Shown: positions 1-12,131 of the stretch, one piece after another
Layout: each line of letters opens with the position of its first letter
How positions within the stretch are numbered: the stretch's first letter is position 1
Assembly (NCBI GenBank): GCA_934045905.1
Contig: OW203762.1
Coordinates: 45,161,411 to 45,225,410, forward strand
Length of the DNA: 64,000 bases
Source of the DNA: Leuctra nigra
Lineage: Eukaryota; Arthropoda; Insecta; Plecoptera; Leuctridae
Reading direction: 5' to 3'
Notes under the pieces: model-generated
The model's database searches: none
What the model was told of the DNA's origin: nothing
The model's input: the letters and a program-made list of their open reading frames with translations, nothing else
Translations under genes and position numbers: made by a program

Positions 1-86
1 CAAGTGCTAGGTCTAATAAGTCTAATTCCTCTAAGGTATAAGCAAAGATATTTTTATGAACACTCTTGTTCATAATATCGTTGGAC
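1..86. other. left edge, no gene recognised
   Basis: Short AT-rich flank of the first transposon. Nothing is recognisable except the left 8-bp target duplication CGTTGGAC at 79-86. Confidence 0.6.
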
Positions 87-610
87 CAGTGGCGGCTTGA
101 CCATATTCAATCCGGGCCGTGGCCCCGGTAGAAAAGGGTGGTGGGTGGGTGGGTGGTCGGAAGGAGGCGGGTGGTTAGGTGGGTGGGTGGGATGAAGGGA
201 TGAGGTATTAAACATCAAGTGAATTATAATAAAATAAAAGCTGTAAATATGTATTGATTGAATATAGTAAAAGAGTTCTTTGTACATTCTAATCATTGTA
301 CATGTTCCAGACGATTGAGTGGGTTCAAATGAAAAAAATTCAGAATACGCGCTGAGGTTAGATTGAAATTGCCGCCTTTATAAAGCCGGTTTCCTGTTGG
401 TGGAAATAGTAAAGCATAGGGATCTTTATTTATTGTGATAATGTTGTCGATTTCACGTAAGCCAGAAAGAACAGTAAGTATAAGATTATCAAATGCAGTT
501 GTAAAATCAGGGCCCGGTATGGCCGACATGGCCACAGCCATACCTAATGCATGCATGCAGGCTGCAGGCAGGTTAAAATACTTGTGTATTTTGAAAAAAA
601 GGAACAAGGG

Positions 611-779
611 GGTATCACACTTGTCACTATGGGCTGCAACCCTTAGGTGGAACCCTCGTAAGGACCAAATTATCAATTGCGCTTGTGCAAAGACTAAAAT
701 TTGTCTCTGCACATGTATAGAACGATTACATGAGAAATACACTTGGTTCCAGCCACGAGTTGCAGCCCAGTGTGATACC
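611..779. repeat. nested inverted-repeat (MITE-like) insert inside the hAT element
   Basis: The ends GGTATCACAC (611) and GTGTGATACC (ending 779) are inverted repeats. A further inverted block, GGGCTGCAAC against its complement, and GGAACC/GGTTCC lie inside. The arms are interrupted by about 9 extra bases on the left. It could be a small MITE nested in the hAT element or simply part of its structure; no target duplication was identified. Confidence 0.45.
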
Positions 780-939
780 TCCTTTTTGGGAAGAAATTCC
801 TTTGAACCCGCCAGTTGGTGTGAGATCAGGTAAAAATTTATTGAAAACGATTTTGAAAATATTATTTTTACTGTGAGCACACTTCACTTCCCTTACCCCA
901 CTTGGACCCCCCATTTTAAGCCCGTCCTAAGAGCCAAAA

Positions 940-1950
940 AACTAAAAATTCGCTGCGCGGCATTTTTATGTACACTTTTTATTAATTGTCGACTCATTTT
1001 TGTTTTCTTTCAAAAATAGTACATGTAAAATCATTTTACATCCGCTCTAATGTATAGGTAACTAAAAACTAAAAATTTCGCTGCGCGGCTATTTTAGGCG
1101 TGATTTTATTGCTAATGTAAAATCCTGTTAAACCCGTCCTGGCTATAAGGTATAAAAAAAAAACGCTGCGCGGCATTTTTATGAGTAATTACTTTTTATT
1201 AATTATATACTTTTGTTTTCTTTCAAAAATATAATACTACCTGTAAAATCATTTTAAACCTGCTCTAATGTAGCTAAAAACAAAAAAGTTCGCTGCGTTG
1301 CTTTTTTATGCATAGTTTTATCACCTTAACGCAGAGTAATGTAAAATCATTTTAAACCCATCCTAAGGTAGCCAAAAACCAGAAGCTTCATAGCGTGGCA
1401 TTTTAATGTGTTTTTTTCTATTCATTAATGACTTTTTTCTTTTCTTTCAAAAATCTAGTACCTACCTGTAAAATATTTCATTTTGAACCCGTTCTAATGA
1501 AGCCAAAAACAAAAACTTTTCTGTTTTCCTTCAAAATTATAGTACCTGTTGCAATGCAGACGAAAACCAAAAATTCGCTGAGCGGCATTTTTATGTTGTG
1601 ATTTTTATACCTGAATGACTTTCCTGCTTTCTTTCAAAAATGTCGTACCTTCTTACTTGTACAATCATTTTAAACTCGTTCTGATGTAGACAAATCAAAA
1701 AAATTCGCTGCGCGGCATTTTTTGTTTGATTTTATTTCTAATATAAATTACTGACTGCTCTGTTTTTCTTCAATAATATCGCACCTGCCTGTAAATTCAT
1801 TGTAATTCCGTCTAGAACCAAAATAAAAAAATTCGCTGCGCGGCATTTGTGAGGGTACAATTCCCTTAAGAATTAAATTAATTACTTCCCAGTTTTTCTA
1901 CCTTCAATTAATGTGTAATCAATTTAAATCAGTTTTAAAGTAGCTAAAAC
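940..1950. repeat. degenerate internal repeat ladder of the hAT element
   Basis: The core TTCGCTGCGCGGCATTTTT recurs with mutations near 948, 1078, 1163, 1290, 1388, 1573, 1702 and 1832, at spacings of roughly 85 to 185 bp. Each core is preceded by an ACTAAAAA-like tract and followed by a block ending in an ATTTTAAACCCGTCCTAA-like sequence. These are diverged sub-repeats, much older than the clean 52-bp and 199-bp arrays nearby. Confidence 0.65.
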
Positions 1951-2168
1951 TAAAATAATTCACAATAAATAACTTTTTTGCTGTGCCTTTATTACAGCAA
2001 AAAGGGTTAATTAAAATCGTTACAATGCATCAAAACGTATGACCTTGAGAAAAATTTCTTGGGGGCTTCGCCCCCAAACCCCCTTTAAAAATGGGTGGTG
2101 GGTGTATGAGAAAAAGATTGGCCCCGCATGTTTTTATGGGTTCAAGCCGCCACTGCGTTGGACACATC

Positions 2169-3560
2169 TGCACGCCTAGTCACTGAGACACGGCACGTGG
2201 CAGAAGGGGCAGATGAAACCTGCACACCTAGTCACTGAGACACGGCACGTGGCAGAAGGGGCAGATGAAACCTGCACGCCTAGTCACTGAGACACGGCAC
2301 GTGGCAGAAGGGGCAGATGAAACCTGCACGCCTAGTCACTGAGACACGGCACGTGGCAGAAGGGGCAGATGAAACCTGCACGCCTAGTCACTGAGACACG
2401 GCACGTGGCAGAAGGGGCAGATGAAACCTGCACACCTAGTCACTGAGACACGGCACGTGGCAGAAGGGGCAGATGAAACCTGCACACCTAGTCACTGAGA
2501 CACGGCACGTGGCAGAAGGGGCAGATGAAACCTGCACGCCTAGTCACTGAGACACGGCACGTGGCAGAAGGGGCAGATGAAACCTGCACACCTAGTCACT
2601 GAGACACGGCACGTGGCAGAAGGGGCAGATGAAACCTGCACGCCTAGTCACTGAGACACGGCACGTGGCAGAAGGGGCAGATGAAACCTGCACACCTAGT
2701 CACTGAGACACGGCACGTGGCAGAAGGGGCAGATGAAACCTGCACACCTAGTCACTGAGACACGGCACGTGGCAGAAGGGGCAGATGAAACCTGCACGCC
2801 TAGTCACTGAGACACGGCACGTGGCAGAAGGGGCAGATGAAACATGCACACCTAGTCACTGAGACACGGCACGTGGCAGAAGGGGCAGATGAAACCTGCA
2901 CGCCTAGTCACTGAGACACGGCACGTGGCAGAAGGGGCAGATGAAACCTGCACACCTAGTCACTGAGACACGGCACGTGGCAGAAGGGGCAGATGAAACC
3001 TGCACACCTAGTCACTGAGACACGGCACGTGGCAGAAGGGGCAGATGAAACCTGCACGCCTAGTCACTGAGACACGGCACGTGGCAGAAGGGGCAGATGA
3101 AACCTGCACACCTAGTCACTGAGACACGGCACGTGGCAGAAGGGGCAGATGAAACCTGCACGCCTAGTCACTGAGACACGGCACGTGGCAGAAGGGGCAG
3201 ATGAAACCTGCACACCTAGTCACTGAGACACGGCACGTGGCAGAAGGGGCAGATGAAACCTGCACACCTAGTCACTGAGACATGGCACGTGGCAGAAGGG
3301 GCAGATGAAACCTGCACACCTAGTCACTGAGACACGGCACGTGGCAGAAGGGGCAGATGAAACCTGCACGCCTAGTCACTGAGACACGGCACGTGGCAGA
3401 AGGGGCAGATGAAACTTGCACACCTAGTCACTGAGACACGGTACGTGGCAGGACAGACGAAACAGATGAAACCACTGAGACACGGCACGTGGCAGAAGGG
3501 GCAGATGAATGCACTGAGACACGGCACGTGGACTGAGAAGGCACAGACAGATGAAACAAG
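2169..3560. repeat. 52-bp minisatellite, 24 full copies plus degenerate tail
   Basis: Unit starts lie at 2169, 2221, 2273 and so on every 52 bp to 3417, and almost all copies are identical. From about 3450 to 3560 the repeat decays into shortened copies. The main variant is G or A in TGCAC(G/A)CCTAG. Every unit contains the palindromic E-box CACGTG inside GGCACGTGGC. The array starts only 5 bp past the right target duplication of the hAT element. It is not a CRISPR array, because there are no unique spacers. Confidence 0.93.
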
Positions 3561-5045
3561 TAGTTGGATGGAGATTTCGATTGCGTAAGTGAACGACTAC
3601 TTTGGGTCGAGCGAAGGCTGAAACCTCGTTGGCCTAGTTCGGACTGGCAGAACGCAAATCCAAAGCAAGCTGCGAGTTCGATCATCAAATCATCGACGCT
3701 GCTGGTGGGACAATCAATGGGAGAAACAAGACAAGGGCACCATCAAACTTGTTTCCAACTCACAACATTCGTCACATTAAGCAACCTACCTACCATTTGC
3801 AATTGCAGTGGGAAAATACGACATTTCAAAATTATGTAGGTATATAATTTTGAATTGTTTAAAATTAACTTTTATTATTGTATAATATAGAACGAACGTA
3901 ATGATCGTTGAAGAGCAAATAATTAATGTGACTGTAAATTGTAACAATCATAGATTGATTAAGAGAAGTAAGTACCTCTGTAATATTGATAATTTTATCG
4001 TTGACTCCACTATAATGCAGTAGGTAATAAGGAAGCGTTACACTAGCCAAACACTGCTGAAACAGCCTAGGATCTTAGTTTTTAGATTATGATTCTTACT
4101 TGTGCTGATTTGAGTTTGAGATTACGTCGGTAAGTTTCACTGAAATGTAAAAGGCCTCTAACATCTTGAGAGGCATGCCTATTGTCAAAGTCTATTAGAG
4201 AAGCTCTTTAAAATTTAAAACCCAGTAACACAATGGAAACAAAAAAAACTCCGTCCCTTCCACTACTCAGCAACAAAATATTTGAAGGATGGCGTACTCA
4301 AGAAAAGTCGTCCATTTGCATCCATAAAAAATGACACAATAATTATTTCGCAATCTCAAGTTCATCAAGTCGAATGTAATGCCAGAGTTGCACCTGTCCG
4401 TCTGACGGCGTCATCACACGGCGCACCTGACCCGCAGTGGCGTGTTCAAGGAATCAAGACAAATCCAGGGCAAAGCGAGGAAACACATGCCCACGTGTGC
4501 GCGAGATATTTCAGTGCAGGGGGGGGGCACACACGTGATGATCCTGCTAAATATAGCGACCCCGTAGCGGCGCTCGCGATGGTATCCGACTTCTGGTGCG
4601 GTTTCAACGTCCAGGCCATTAGCGGGGTTTCAAGGGACGCATTGTGAGGCAGTGACGTCGCCAGTGTCCATTACCACATAATGGAACCTCCATAAATAGA
4701 CCTCCATTCCACTCGTCCTTCTTTTGGCAAGTAGACAACCGTTCAATCCATTCAAACTGCAGGTTTTATTTGTTTTCGTTATTATGGTGAACTAACTGTG
4801 TTCAAAAATTGCTTGACTACCTGCGGATGGCAGCTGATTTGATTTTACCTATGATGGAATAGTTTGTTTATGTTTTTCTTCATTAACCCCAATAAGTAGG
4901 TTTAACTGATAACTTGACAACGATTAAACAAGAACTTGCATGCGTTATCGTGAATCAACATGATCTTATCTCTAAGTAACATTACTCGACGCATTTACAA
5001 GTTAGGAAATCTTATTGTCACATAATCAGCATCTTGCTACTACCT
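3561..5045. other. no gene recognised; possible isolated promoter near 4690
   Basis: No coding similarity is recognisable. At about 4650-4730 a GTGACGTCGCC motif is followed by CCATAAATAGACC, which resembles a TATA box, and then a pyrimidine-rich stretch. This could be a promoter, but no attached exon was found. The GC-rich stretch at 4380-4640 does not encode a recognisable protein. Confidence 0.35.
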
Positions 5046-5363
5046 GGAGGCCAAGTCTTGAAACTTACGCTTTCAGGACGCAAACGCTCTCGGACGTCAT
5101 AAAGTCCCATTTACTGTAAGAGTGATCGACATTGAAACATAAAGTCAAGCCACTTATTTGATTGTCATCCAGCAAACTATTGCAAACAATTTATTAACAT
5201 TATATTTATTATTACAGATATTATACAGTCATAAAACCTTATTCAAAATTAAGCTTAACAGTTAAAGGTAGATTTCAAGGTCATCATTCTTACAGTAAAT
5301 GGGACTTTATGACGTCCGAGAGCGTTTGCGTCCTGAAGGCGTAAGTTTCAAGACTTGGCCTCC
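5046..5363. mobile_element. fold-back (long inverted repeat) element, 318 bp
   Basis: The left arm (about 5046-5133) is nearly the perfect reverse complement of the right arm (about 5284-5363), with only single-base differences. The arms begin and end with GGAGGCC/GGCCTCC and enclose an AT-rich loop of about 150 bp. The form is that of a fold-back MITE. I could not identify a convincing target-site duplication, so the family is not assigned. Confidence 0.75.
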
Positions 5364-5828
5364 TGATCTAGCTTTCTTCTATATCCCTAACTTACTAATT
5401 CATCACATTGAGTGTAAACAACGTAAATTACCGTACGATTAATCTGACCAACATATTGCTGAATCCCAGAAAATTCTACCTACTGAAATAGTGATAGCCT
5501 AAAATACTAATACCTAAATAGCCTATTAGGTGCCCCTTACCATTGTCCATCCTTACATATTTTTATATCGGCATTATCATTCTCGGTGCCATTACGATTT
5601 TTGCAGTGAATAAATAATAACTGTGGCAAAACAGGAATATCGATCGGGTTTGGGGAGGGCAATAGCCAGAGTTTACCAAATATATGGCTTAATGTTGAAA
5701 ACGGTGAAAGCTCAGATAAATGTACAACATTGATGAGGGCTGACAATTTATTAAGAAATCAACTACCTACATCTGAGAAATAAAAACTTTATTATTTGTG
5801 GTCCAGCAGATTATAATGTATCGTTTAA
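5364..5828. other. no gene recognised
   Basis: AT-rich intergenic sequence between two transposable elements. Short open frames on both strands lack recognisable domains and look like chance ORFs. Confidence 0.5.
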
Positions 5829-6876
5829 GGTGGCGCGATCATTCGAGGCATAGTCTCAGATCTTCATACATTTGTGTGTAGTTATTGATAGTCATACAAT
5901 ACACAATCACAATCCCTGAAAAAATTCAACACTTCTCGTGCCTAGTTTCTGAGATAATTTGAGTTTTCTTCCCCATGTTATCTTATGGCAGCCAAGTAAA
6001 TTTGTGTCATATTTAAAGTGGTTCCATCGTTTCGGCATAGGAATGAGAATTTGCTGTAATTCACACCAAAGATTAATGAAACCATATTACATACAACTAG
6101 CAAAAAATATTTGCCCCTTACGGTATCATATAATTAGATATTCTTGATTGAAGATCATCTTTTCCCCCATAAGATAACACAGGGAGACATGAAATCGTCC
6201 TGGAAAATTGGCCTTAAATTGCTCCTAAAACCGCAAGAGGAATGACAAATTATTGAAAATAGTCTCAAATTAAAGATAATAATTTTTAGAATAAGATTGC
6301 CGTTTGAAAATATGGGGTCACGGGCCAAATAAGAAAGAAACTGTGTACAATATGTAAAATTTACCATAAATCTGGCAACATTGCATTACAAATATGAATT
6401 ATTTTGGGATAGTTTAATTGGAACTTCAAATAAAAACATATAATTGGAGCACACGGTAAGATATAATTGTTTCATGCTGTTGTTTGAGGTATTATTTCAT
6501 CAGAGATTTGTATGAATTACGGCGAATTCTAAGCACCTTGGCTGGAGCAGTGGGACCACTTTAAGCTAAAATGAAGTTCTAATTTTTTGTAGCGTTAGAT
6601 TTTAACAACAAAAAAATCCTGGTGGACCTACGGACATACTATCAGAAAAAATTAAAACAATACCAACGTGTGCTATTTTAAAAGTTATATACCTACCTAC
6701 ACCAAATTCGAAATGATTTTCCTATTGGTAGGTACTCCCATGTTAAAGTTTTGTTCATTCTCAAAAGATATAAAATTGAAAACTCATTATTGGGCGGAAG
6801 TTGCAAACTACAGGACATTAAGAAATGTAATTTCAAAAATAAATAAAAATGTGCTATATCGAGTGATCGCGCCACG
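5829..6876. mobile_element. TTAA-flanked non-autonomous element, copy 1
   Basis: The ends are inverted repeats of about 20 bp, GGTGGCGCGATCATTCGA on the left and its near complement on the right. They sit next to TTAA at 5825-5828 and 6877-6880. Internal segments resemble a second copy at 25947-26485, for example AATACCAACGTGTGCTATTT and TTTTGTTCATTCTCAAAA. TTAA target duplication is typical of piggyBac and some Kolobok-type elements, but these termini do not start with the usual piggyBac CCC. No transposase is encoded. Confidence 0.7.
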
Positions 6877-7050
6877 TTAAGCAGATATTATGTAATCTGA
6901 TAGGTCCCCCCACCCCGCCCAAAGTGTTATAAGTATCTTGGGTCCCACCACAAAGCGAACAGTCAAATTTAAAAGACTGAACAACTACAGCTGTTTATAG
7001 TGAATCTTTTCCGTAAACTTTGAATTTTTTTGAGTATAATGCAAGATATT

Positions 7051-10000
7051 CTGTACCTCCCAACTTGAAACTATCCTCCGTGCTAGTCCCTGCTCCTGTG
7101 ACAAGGACATTGAGGACGTATGACGTGAAGCTAGCGCCACGCCAGGTGTCAGCTCGTGTGACGTCTACTGCCACCAGCTAGGTCATAGACCCACAACACC
7201 GCACTCAGGCCACACAGAATCGATCCAGGGGAAAGAATGAGAAACATTTCTGTACCTCCCAACTTGAAACTATCCTGCCTGCTAGTCCCTGCTCCTGTGA
7301 CAAGGACATTGAGGACGTATGACGTGAAGCTAGCGCCACGCCAGGTGTCAGCTCGTGTGACGTCTACTGCCACCAGCTAGGTCATAGACCCACAACACCG
7401 CACTCAGGCCACACAGAATCGATCCAGGGGAAAGAATGAGAAACATTTCTGTACCTCCCAACTTGAAACTATCCTGCCTGCTAGTCCCTGCTCCTGTGAC
7501 AAGGACATTGAGGACGTATGACGTGAAGCTAGCGCCACGCCAGGTGTCAGCTCGTGTGACGTCTACTGCCACCAGCTAGGTCATAGACCCACAACACCGC
7601 ACTCAGGCCACACAGAATCGATCCAGGGGAAAGAATGAGAAACATTTCTGTACCTCCCAACTTGAAACTATCCTGCCTGCTAGTCCCTGCTCCTGTGACA
7701 AGGACATTGAGGACGTATGACGTGAAGCTAGCGCCACGCCAGGTGTCAGCTCGTGTGACGTCTACTGCCACCAGCTAGGTCATAGACCCACAACACCGCA
7801 CTCAGGCCACACAGAATCGATCCAGGGGAAAGAATGAGAAACATTTCTGTACCTCCCAACTTGAAACTATCCTCCGTGCTAGTCCCTGCTCCTGTGACAA
7901 GGACATTGAGGACGTATGACGTGACGCTAGCGCCACGCCAGGTGTCAGCTCGTGTGACGTCTACTGCCACCAGCTAGGTCATAGACCCACAACACCGCAC
8001 TCAGGCCACACAGAATCGATCCAGGGGAAAGAATGAGAAACATTTCTGTACCTCCCAACTTGAAACTATCCTCCGTGCTAGTCCCTGCTCCTGTGACAAG
8101 GACATTGAGGACGTATGACGTGAAGCTAGCGCCACGCCAGGTGTCAGCTCGTGTGACGTCTACTGCCACCAGCTAGGTCATAGACCCACAACACCGCACT
8201 CAGGCCACACAGAATCGATCCAGGGGAAAGAATGAGAAACATTTCTGTACCTCCCAACTTGAAACTATCCTCCGTGCTAGTCCCTGCTCCTGTGACAAGG
8301 ACATTGAGGACGTATGACGTGAAGCTAGCGCCACGCCAGGTGTCAGCTCGTGTGACGTCTACTGCCACCAGCTAGGTCATAGACCCACAACACCGCACTC
8401 AGGCCACACAGAATCGATCCAGGGGAAAGAATGAGAAACATTTCTGTACCTCCCAACTTGAAACTATCCTCCGTGCTAGTCCCTGCTCCTGTGACAAGGA
8501 CATTGAGGACGTATGACGTGACGCTAGCGCCACGCCAGGTGTCAGCTCGTGTGACGTCTACTGCCACCAGCTAGGTCATAGACCCACAACACCGCACTCA
8601 GGCCACACAGAATCGATCCAGGGGAAAGAATGAGAAACATTTCTGTACCTCCCAACTTGAAACTATCCTCCGTGCTAGTCCCTGCTCCTGTGACAAGGAC
8701 ATTGAGGACGTATGACGTGAAGCTAGCGCCACGCCAGGTGTCAGCTCGTGTGACGTCTACTGCCACCAGCTAGGTCATAGACCCACAACACCGCACTCAG
8801 GCCACACAGAATCGATCCAGGGGAAAGAATGAGAAACATTTCTGTACCTCCCAACTTGAAACTATCCTGCCTGCTAGTCCCTGCTCCTGTGACAAGGACA
8901 TTGAGGACGTATGACGTGAAGCTAGCGCCACGCCAGGTGTCAGCTCGTGTGACGTCTACTGCCACCAGCTAGGTCATAGACCCACAACACCGCACTCAGG
9001 CCACACAGAATCGATCCAGGGGAAAGAATGAGAAACATTTCTGTACCTCCCAACTTGAAACTATCCTCCGTGCTAGTCCCTGCTCCTGTGACAAGGACAT
9101 TGAGGACGTATGACGTGAAGCTAGCGCCACGCCAGGTGTCAGCTCGTGTGACGTCTACTGCCACCAGCTAGGTCATAGACCCACAACACCGCACTCAGGC
9201 CACACAGAATCGATCCAGGGGAAAGAATGAGAAACATTTCTGTACCTCCCAACTTGAAACTATCCTCCGTGCTAGTCCCTGCTCCTGTGACAAGGACATT
9301 GAGGACGTATGACGTGAAGCTAGCGCCACGCCAGGTGTCAGCTCGTGTGACGTCTACTGCCACCAGCTAGGTCATAGACCCACAACACCGCACTCAGGCC
9401 ACACAGAATCGATCCAGGGGAAAGAATGAGAAACATTTCTGTACCTCCCAACTTGAAACTATCCTGCCTGCTAGTCCCTGCTCCTGTGACAAGGACATTG
9501 AGGACGTATGACGTGAAGCTAGCGCCACGCCAGGTGTCAGCTCGTGTGACGTCTACTGCCACCAGCTAGGTCATAGACCCACAACACCGCACTCAGGCCA
9601 CACAGAATCGATCCAGGGGAAAGAATGAGAAACATTTCTGTACCTCCCAACTTGAAACTATCCTCCGTGCTAGTCCCTGCTCCTGTGACAAGGACATTGA
9701 GGACGTATGACGTGAAGCTAGCGCCACGCCAGGTGTCAGCTCGTGTGACGTCTACTGCCACCAGCTAGGTCATAGACCCACAACACCGCACTCAGGCCAC
9801 ACAGAATCGATCCAGGGGAAAGAATGAGAAACATTTCTGTACCTCCCAACTTGAAACTATCCTCCGTGCTAGTCCCTGCTCCTGTGACAAGGACATTGAG
9901 GACGTATGACGTGACGCTAGCGCCACGCCAGGTGTCAGCTCGTGTGACGTCTACTGCCACCAGCTAGGTCATAGACCCACAACACCGCACTCAGGCCACA

Positions 10001-10832
10001 CAGAATCGATCCAGGGGAAAGAATGAGAAACATTTCTGTACCTCCCAACTTGAAACTATCCTCCGTGCTAGTCCCTGCTCCTGTGACAAGGACATTGAGG
10101 ACGTATGACGTGACGCTAGCGCCACGCCAGGTGTCAGCTCGTGTGACGTCTACTGCCACCAGCTAGGTCATAGACCCACAACACCGCACTCAGGCCACAC
10201 AGAATCGATCCAGGGGAAAGAATGAGAAACATTTCTGTACCTCCCAACTTGAAACTATCCTCCGTGCTAGTCCCTGCTCCTGTGACAAGGACATTGAGGA
10301 CGTATGACGTGACGCTAGCGCCACGCCAGGTGTCAGCTCGTGTGACGTCTACTGCCACCAGCTAGGTCATAGACCCACAACACCGCACTCAGGCCACACA
10401 GAATCGATCCAGGGGAAAGAATGAGAAACATTTCTGTACCTCCCAACTTGAAACTATCCTGCCTGCTAGTCCCTGCTCCTGTGACAAGGACATTGAGGAC
10501 GTATGACGTGACGCTAGCGCCACGCCAGGTGTCAGCTCGTGTGACGTCTACTGCCACCAGCTAGGTCATAGACCCACAACACCGCACTCAGGCCACACAG
10601 AATCGATCCAGGGGAAAGAATGAGAAACATTTCTGTACCTCCCAACTTGAAACTATCCTCCGTGCTAGTCCCTGCTCCTGTGACAAGGACATTGAGGACG
10701 TACGACGTGAAGCTAGCGCCACGCCAGGTGTCAGCTCGTGTGACGTCTACTGCCACCAGCTAGGTCATAGACCCACAACACCGCACTCAGGCCACACAGA
10801 ATCGATCCAGGGGAAAGAATGAGAAACATTTC
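7051..10832. repeat. 199-bp satellite array, 19 copies
   Basis: The 199-bp unit repeats 19 times with near identity (19 x 199 = 3,781 bp). Two biallelic sites mark the copies: CTCCGTGCTAG or CTGCCTGCTAG, and GTGAAGCTAG or GTGACGCTAG. The last copy also has CGTACGACG instead of CGTATGACG. Each unit contains two TGACGT half-sites and one perfect ATCGAT. A 74-codon open frame on the minus strand recurs in each unit but is 225 nt long and overlaps its neighbour, and 199 is not a multiple of 3, so I do not treat it as a gene. The unit length is close to a nucleosome repeat. Confidence 0.95.
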
Positions 10833-11147
10833 CTCAGCAAGCAGAGAAAAACGAGCGATGCGTCAACTCGGGGAATAAACTTGAAGAAAAGTTCGTGCTT
10901 TCAAATCAATCAATAGTGCCTAGCTTTAACTTCAAGCCTATACGTCATTCAAAAAGACCTACAGAACTTACAATACAAATAGTACAACAAATGTAAAACT
11001 CTAATTTAAATTCAAATAGAGGGTGAACATTTGTAACCAATAAATTTCCCGGGGCACCTACCTATATAATAATGTAATTAAAATTATGCCGAGGAAAATG
11101 AGTAACAGTTGATGAAGTTCCTTACTTGTATATGAGAATATTTCGTA

Positions 11148-11285
11148 TACACTCAAACCAATAAAAATCGGTACCTACTCGAAAAGAAAAGGATTGTCTG
11201 ATAAAGGTTTGATGACATTACCAGCAGCCAATCATTTTCTTTTCGAGTACCAATTTTTATTGGTTTGAGCTAAGGTTTGAGTGTA
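11148..11285. mobile_element. MITE-like inverted repeat, family with TACACTC ends, copy 1
   Basis: The left end TACACTCAAACCAATAAAAA is mirrored by TTTTTATTGGTTTGAG and a final GAGTGTA on the right; the arms also share a TCGAAAAGAAAA block. The right arm has a 12-bp insertion near its end that duplicates GTTTGAG. A related copy with the same left end lies at 23675-23878. Confidence 0.65.
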
Positions 11286-11979
11286 CCTACTTCTGCTTGA
11301 CAGTTTAAATGCATTTAAAAATTCGTCGTTTATCGGGTGTATGATAGTAGGCACACTTGGCAAAACAAAAAATGATCGTTGAACAAATGTGACTTACTAC
11401 TGGTCCGGTTCCATATCAATCAATGCTTGTTATCATTTAAATGAGAGCGCATCTACTAGGGTGAGACGAGAAGATGAAAACAACTGACTTCTTATGGTGA
11501 GATCTATTTTTCAGTCAATCAAATAAATTGAGATATCATTTTTGTTTTGCTGAGTGTACCAACCTACCCTACCTACTTACGTACCATCTTGTGTAATTTG
11601 CCAATCCAGGCAACGAGTCTAGCCTCACGGACACAGATTCCTACGATCATTAACCAGCTTATCAGCTTATCACACGTAGATTACGCAGAGTAAACCTGTT
11701 TGAATGAACCGTCATCAGGGAAGTAGGTAGTGTGTTTTGTTATGCTAATCTGATCGTGCGACCTGCATACCTCATTGCTGCACTTGTACACGGCGTCGAG
11801 GTGTGAAGCCAGCAGGAAGTGTCGTGCACGCAGGCGAGTGTCATGTCATGTCAGGCGGAGGAAGATCTATGTCCAGGGAAAGTTGCGAGACATTGTGCAG
11901 ATGAGATTCTACCTGGCCGTTAGTTCAAATGTCGAGCAAATGTCGAGCAAATGTCGGAGGTATAAGACTAACCAGAGTA

Positions 11980-12131
11980 GGTATGGCTTTGGAATTGTGT
12001 GTCGATCATTCCTACGCTTATACCATAGTCTAATGTCTATGCTTATACCATCCCGCCATACAACGGAGATCGTTGAATGGCGGGACGGTATAAGCGTAGG
12101 GATGATCGACACACAATTCCAAAGCTGTACC
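11980..12131. repeat. imperfect inverted repeat, about 152 bp
   Basis: GGTATGGCTTTGGAATTGTG at the left end is matched by the complement of CACAATTCCAAAGCTGTACC at the right. Inner blocks around CGCTTATACC and ATGGCGGGA are also inverted. It has the shape of a small MITE or hairpin; no target duplication is evident. The 131-codon ORF overlapping it is a by-product. Confidence 0.6.

Larger units (their letters stand above)
87..2155. mobile_element. non-autonomous hAT-type DNA transposon, 2,069 bp
   Basis: The element has 14-bp perfect terminal inverted repeats, CAGTGGCGGCTTGA at 87 and its reverse complement ending at 2155. It is flanked by a perfect 8-bp direct repeat, CGTTGGAC, at 79-86 and 2156-2163. 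An 8-bp duplication with CA...TG ends is the hAT signature. No transposase reading frame is present; the ORFs inside are short and unrelated to known proteins, so it would depend on a transposase made elsewhere. The interior contains a nested hairpin (611-779) and a run of degenerate repeats (about 940-1950). Near the right end is a G-rich/C-rich stem at about 2058-2085. Confidence 0.88.

Noticed and set aside
2169..3560. CRISPR-like regular repeat
   Set aside because: Units are back-to-back with no variable spacers, and the context is eukaryotic.
7149..10756. Eighteen identical 74-codon ORFs on the minus strand
   Set aside because: They recur only because the 199-bp unit is repeated; they overlap each other, lack splice or promoter context and match no family I know.
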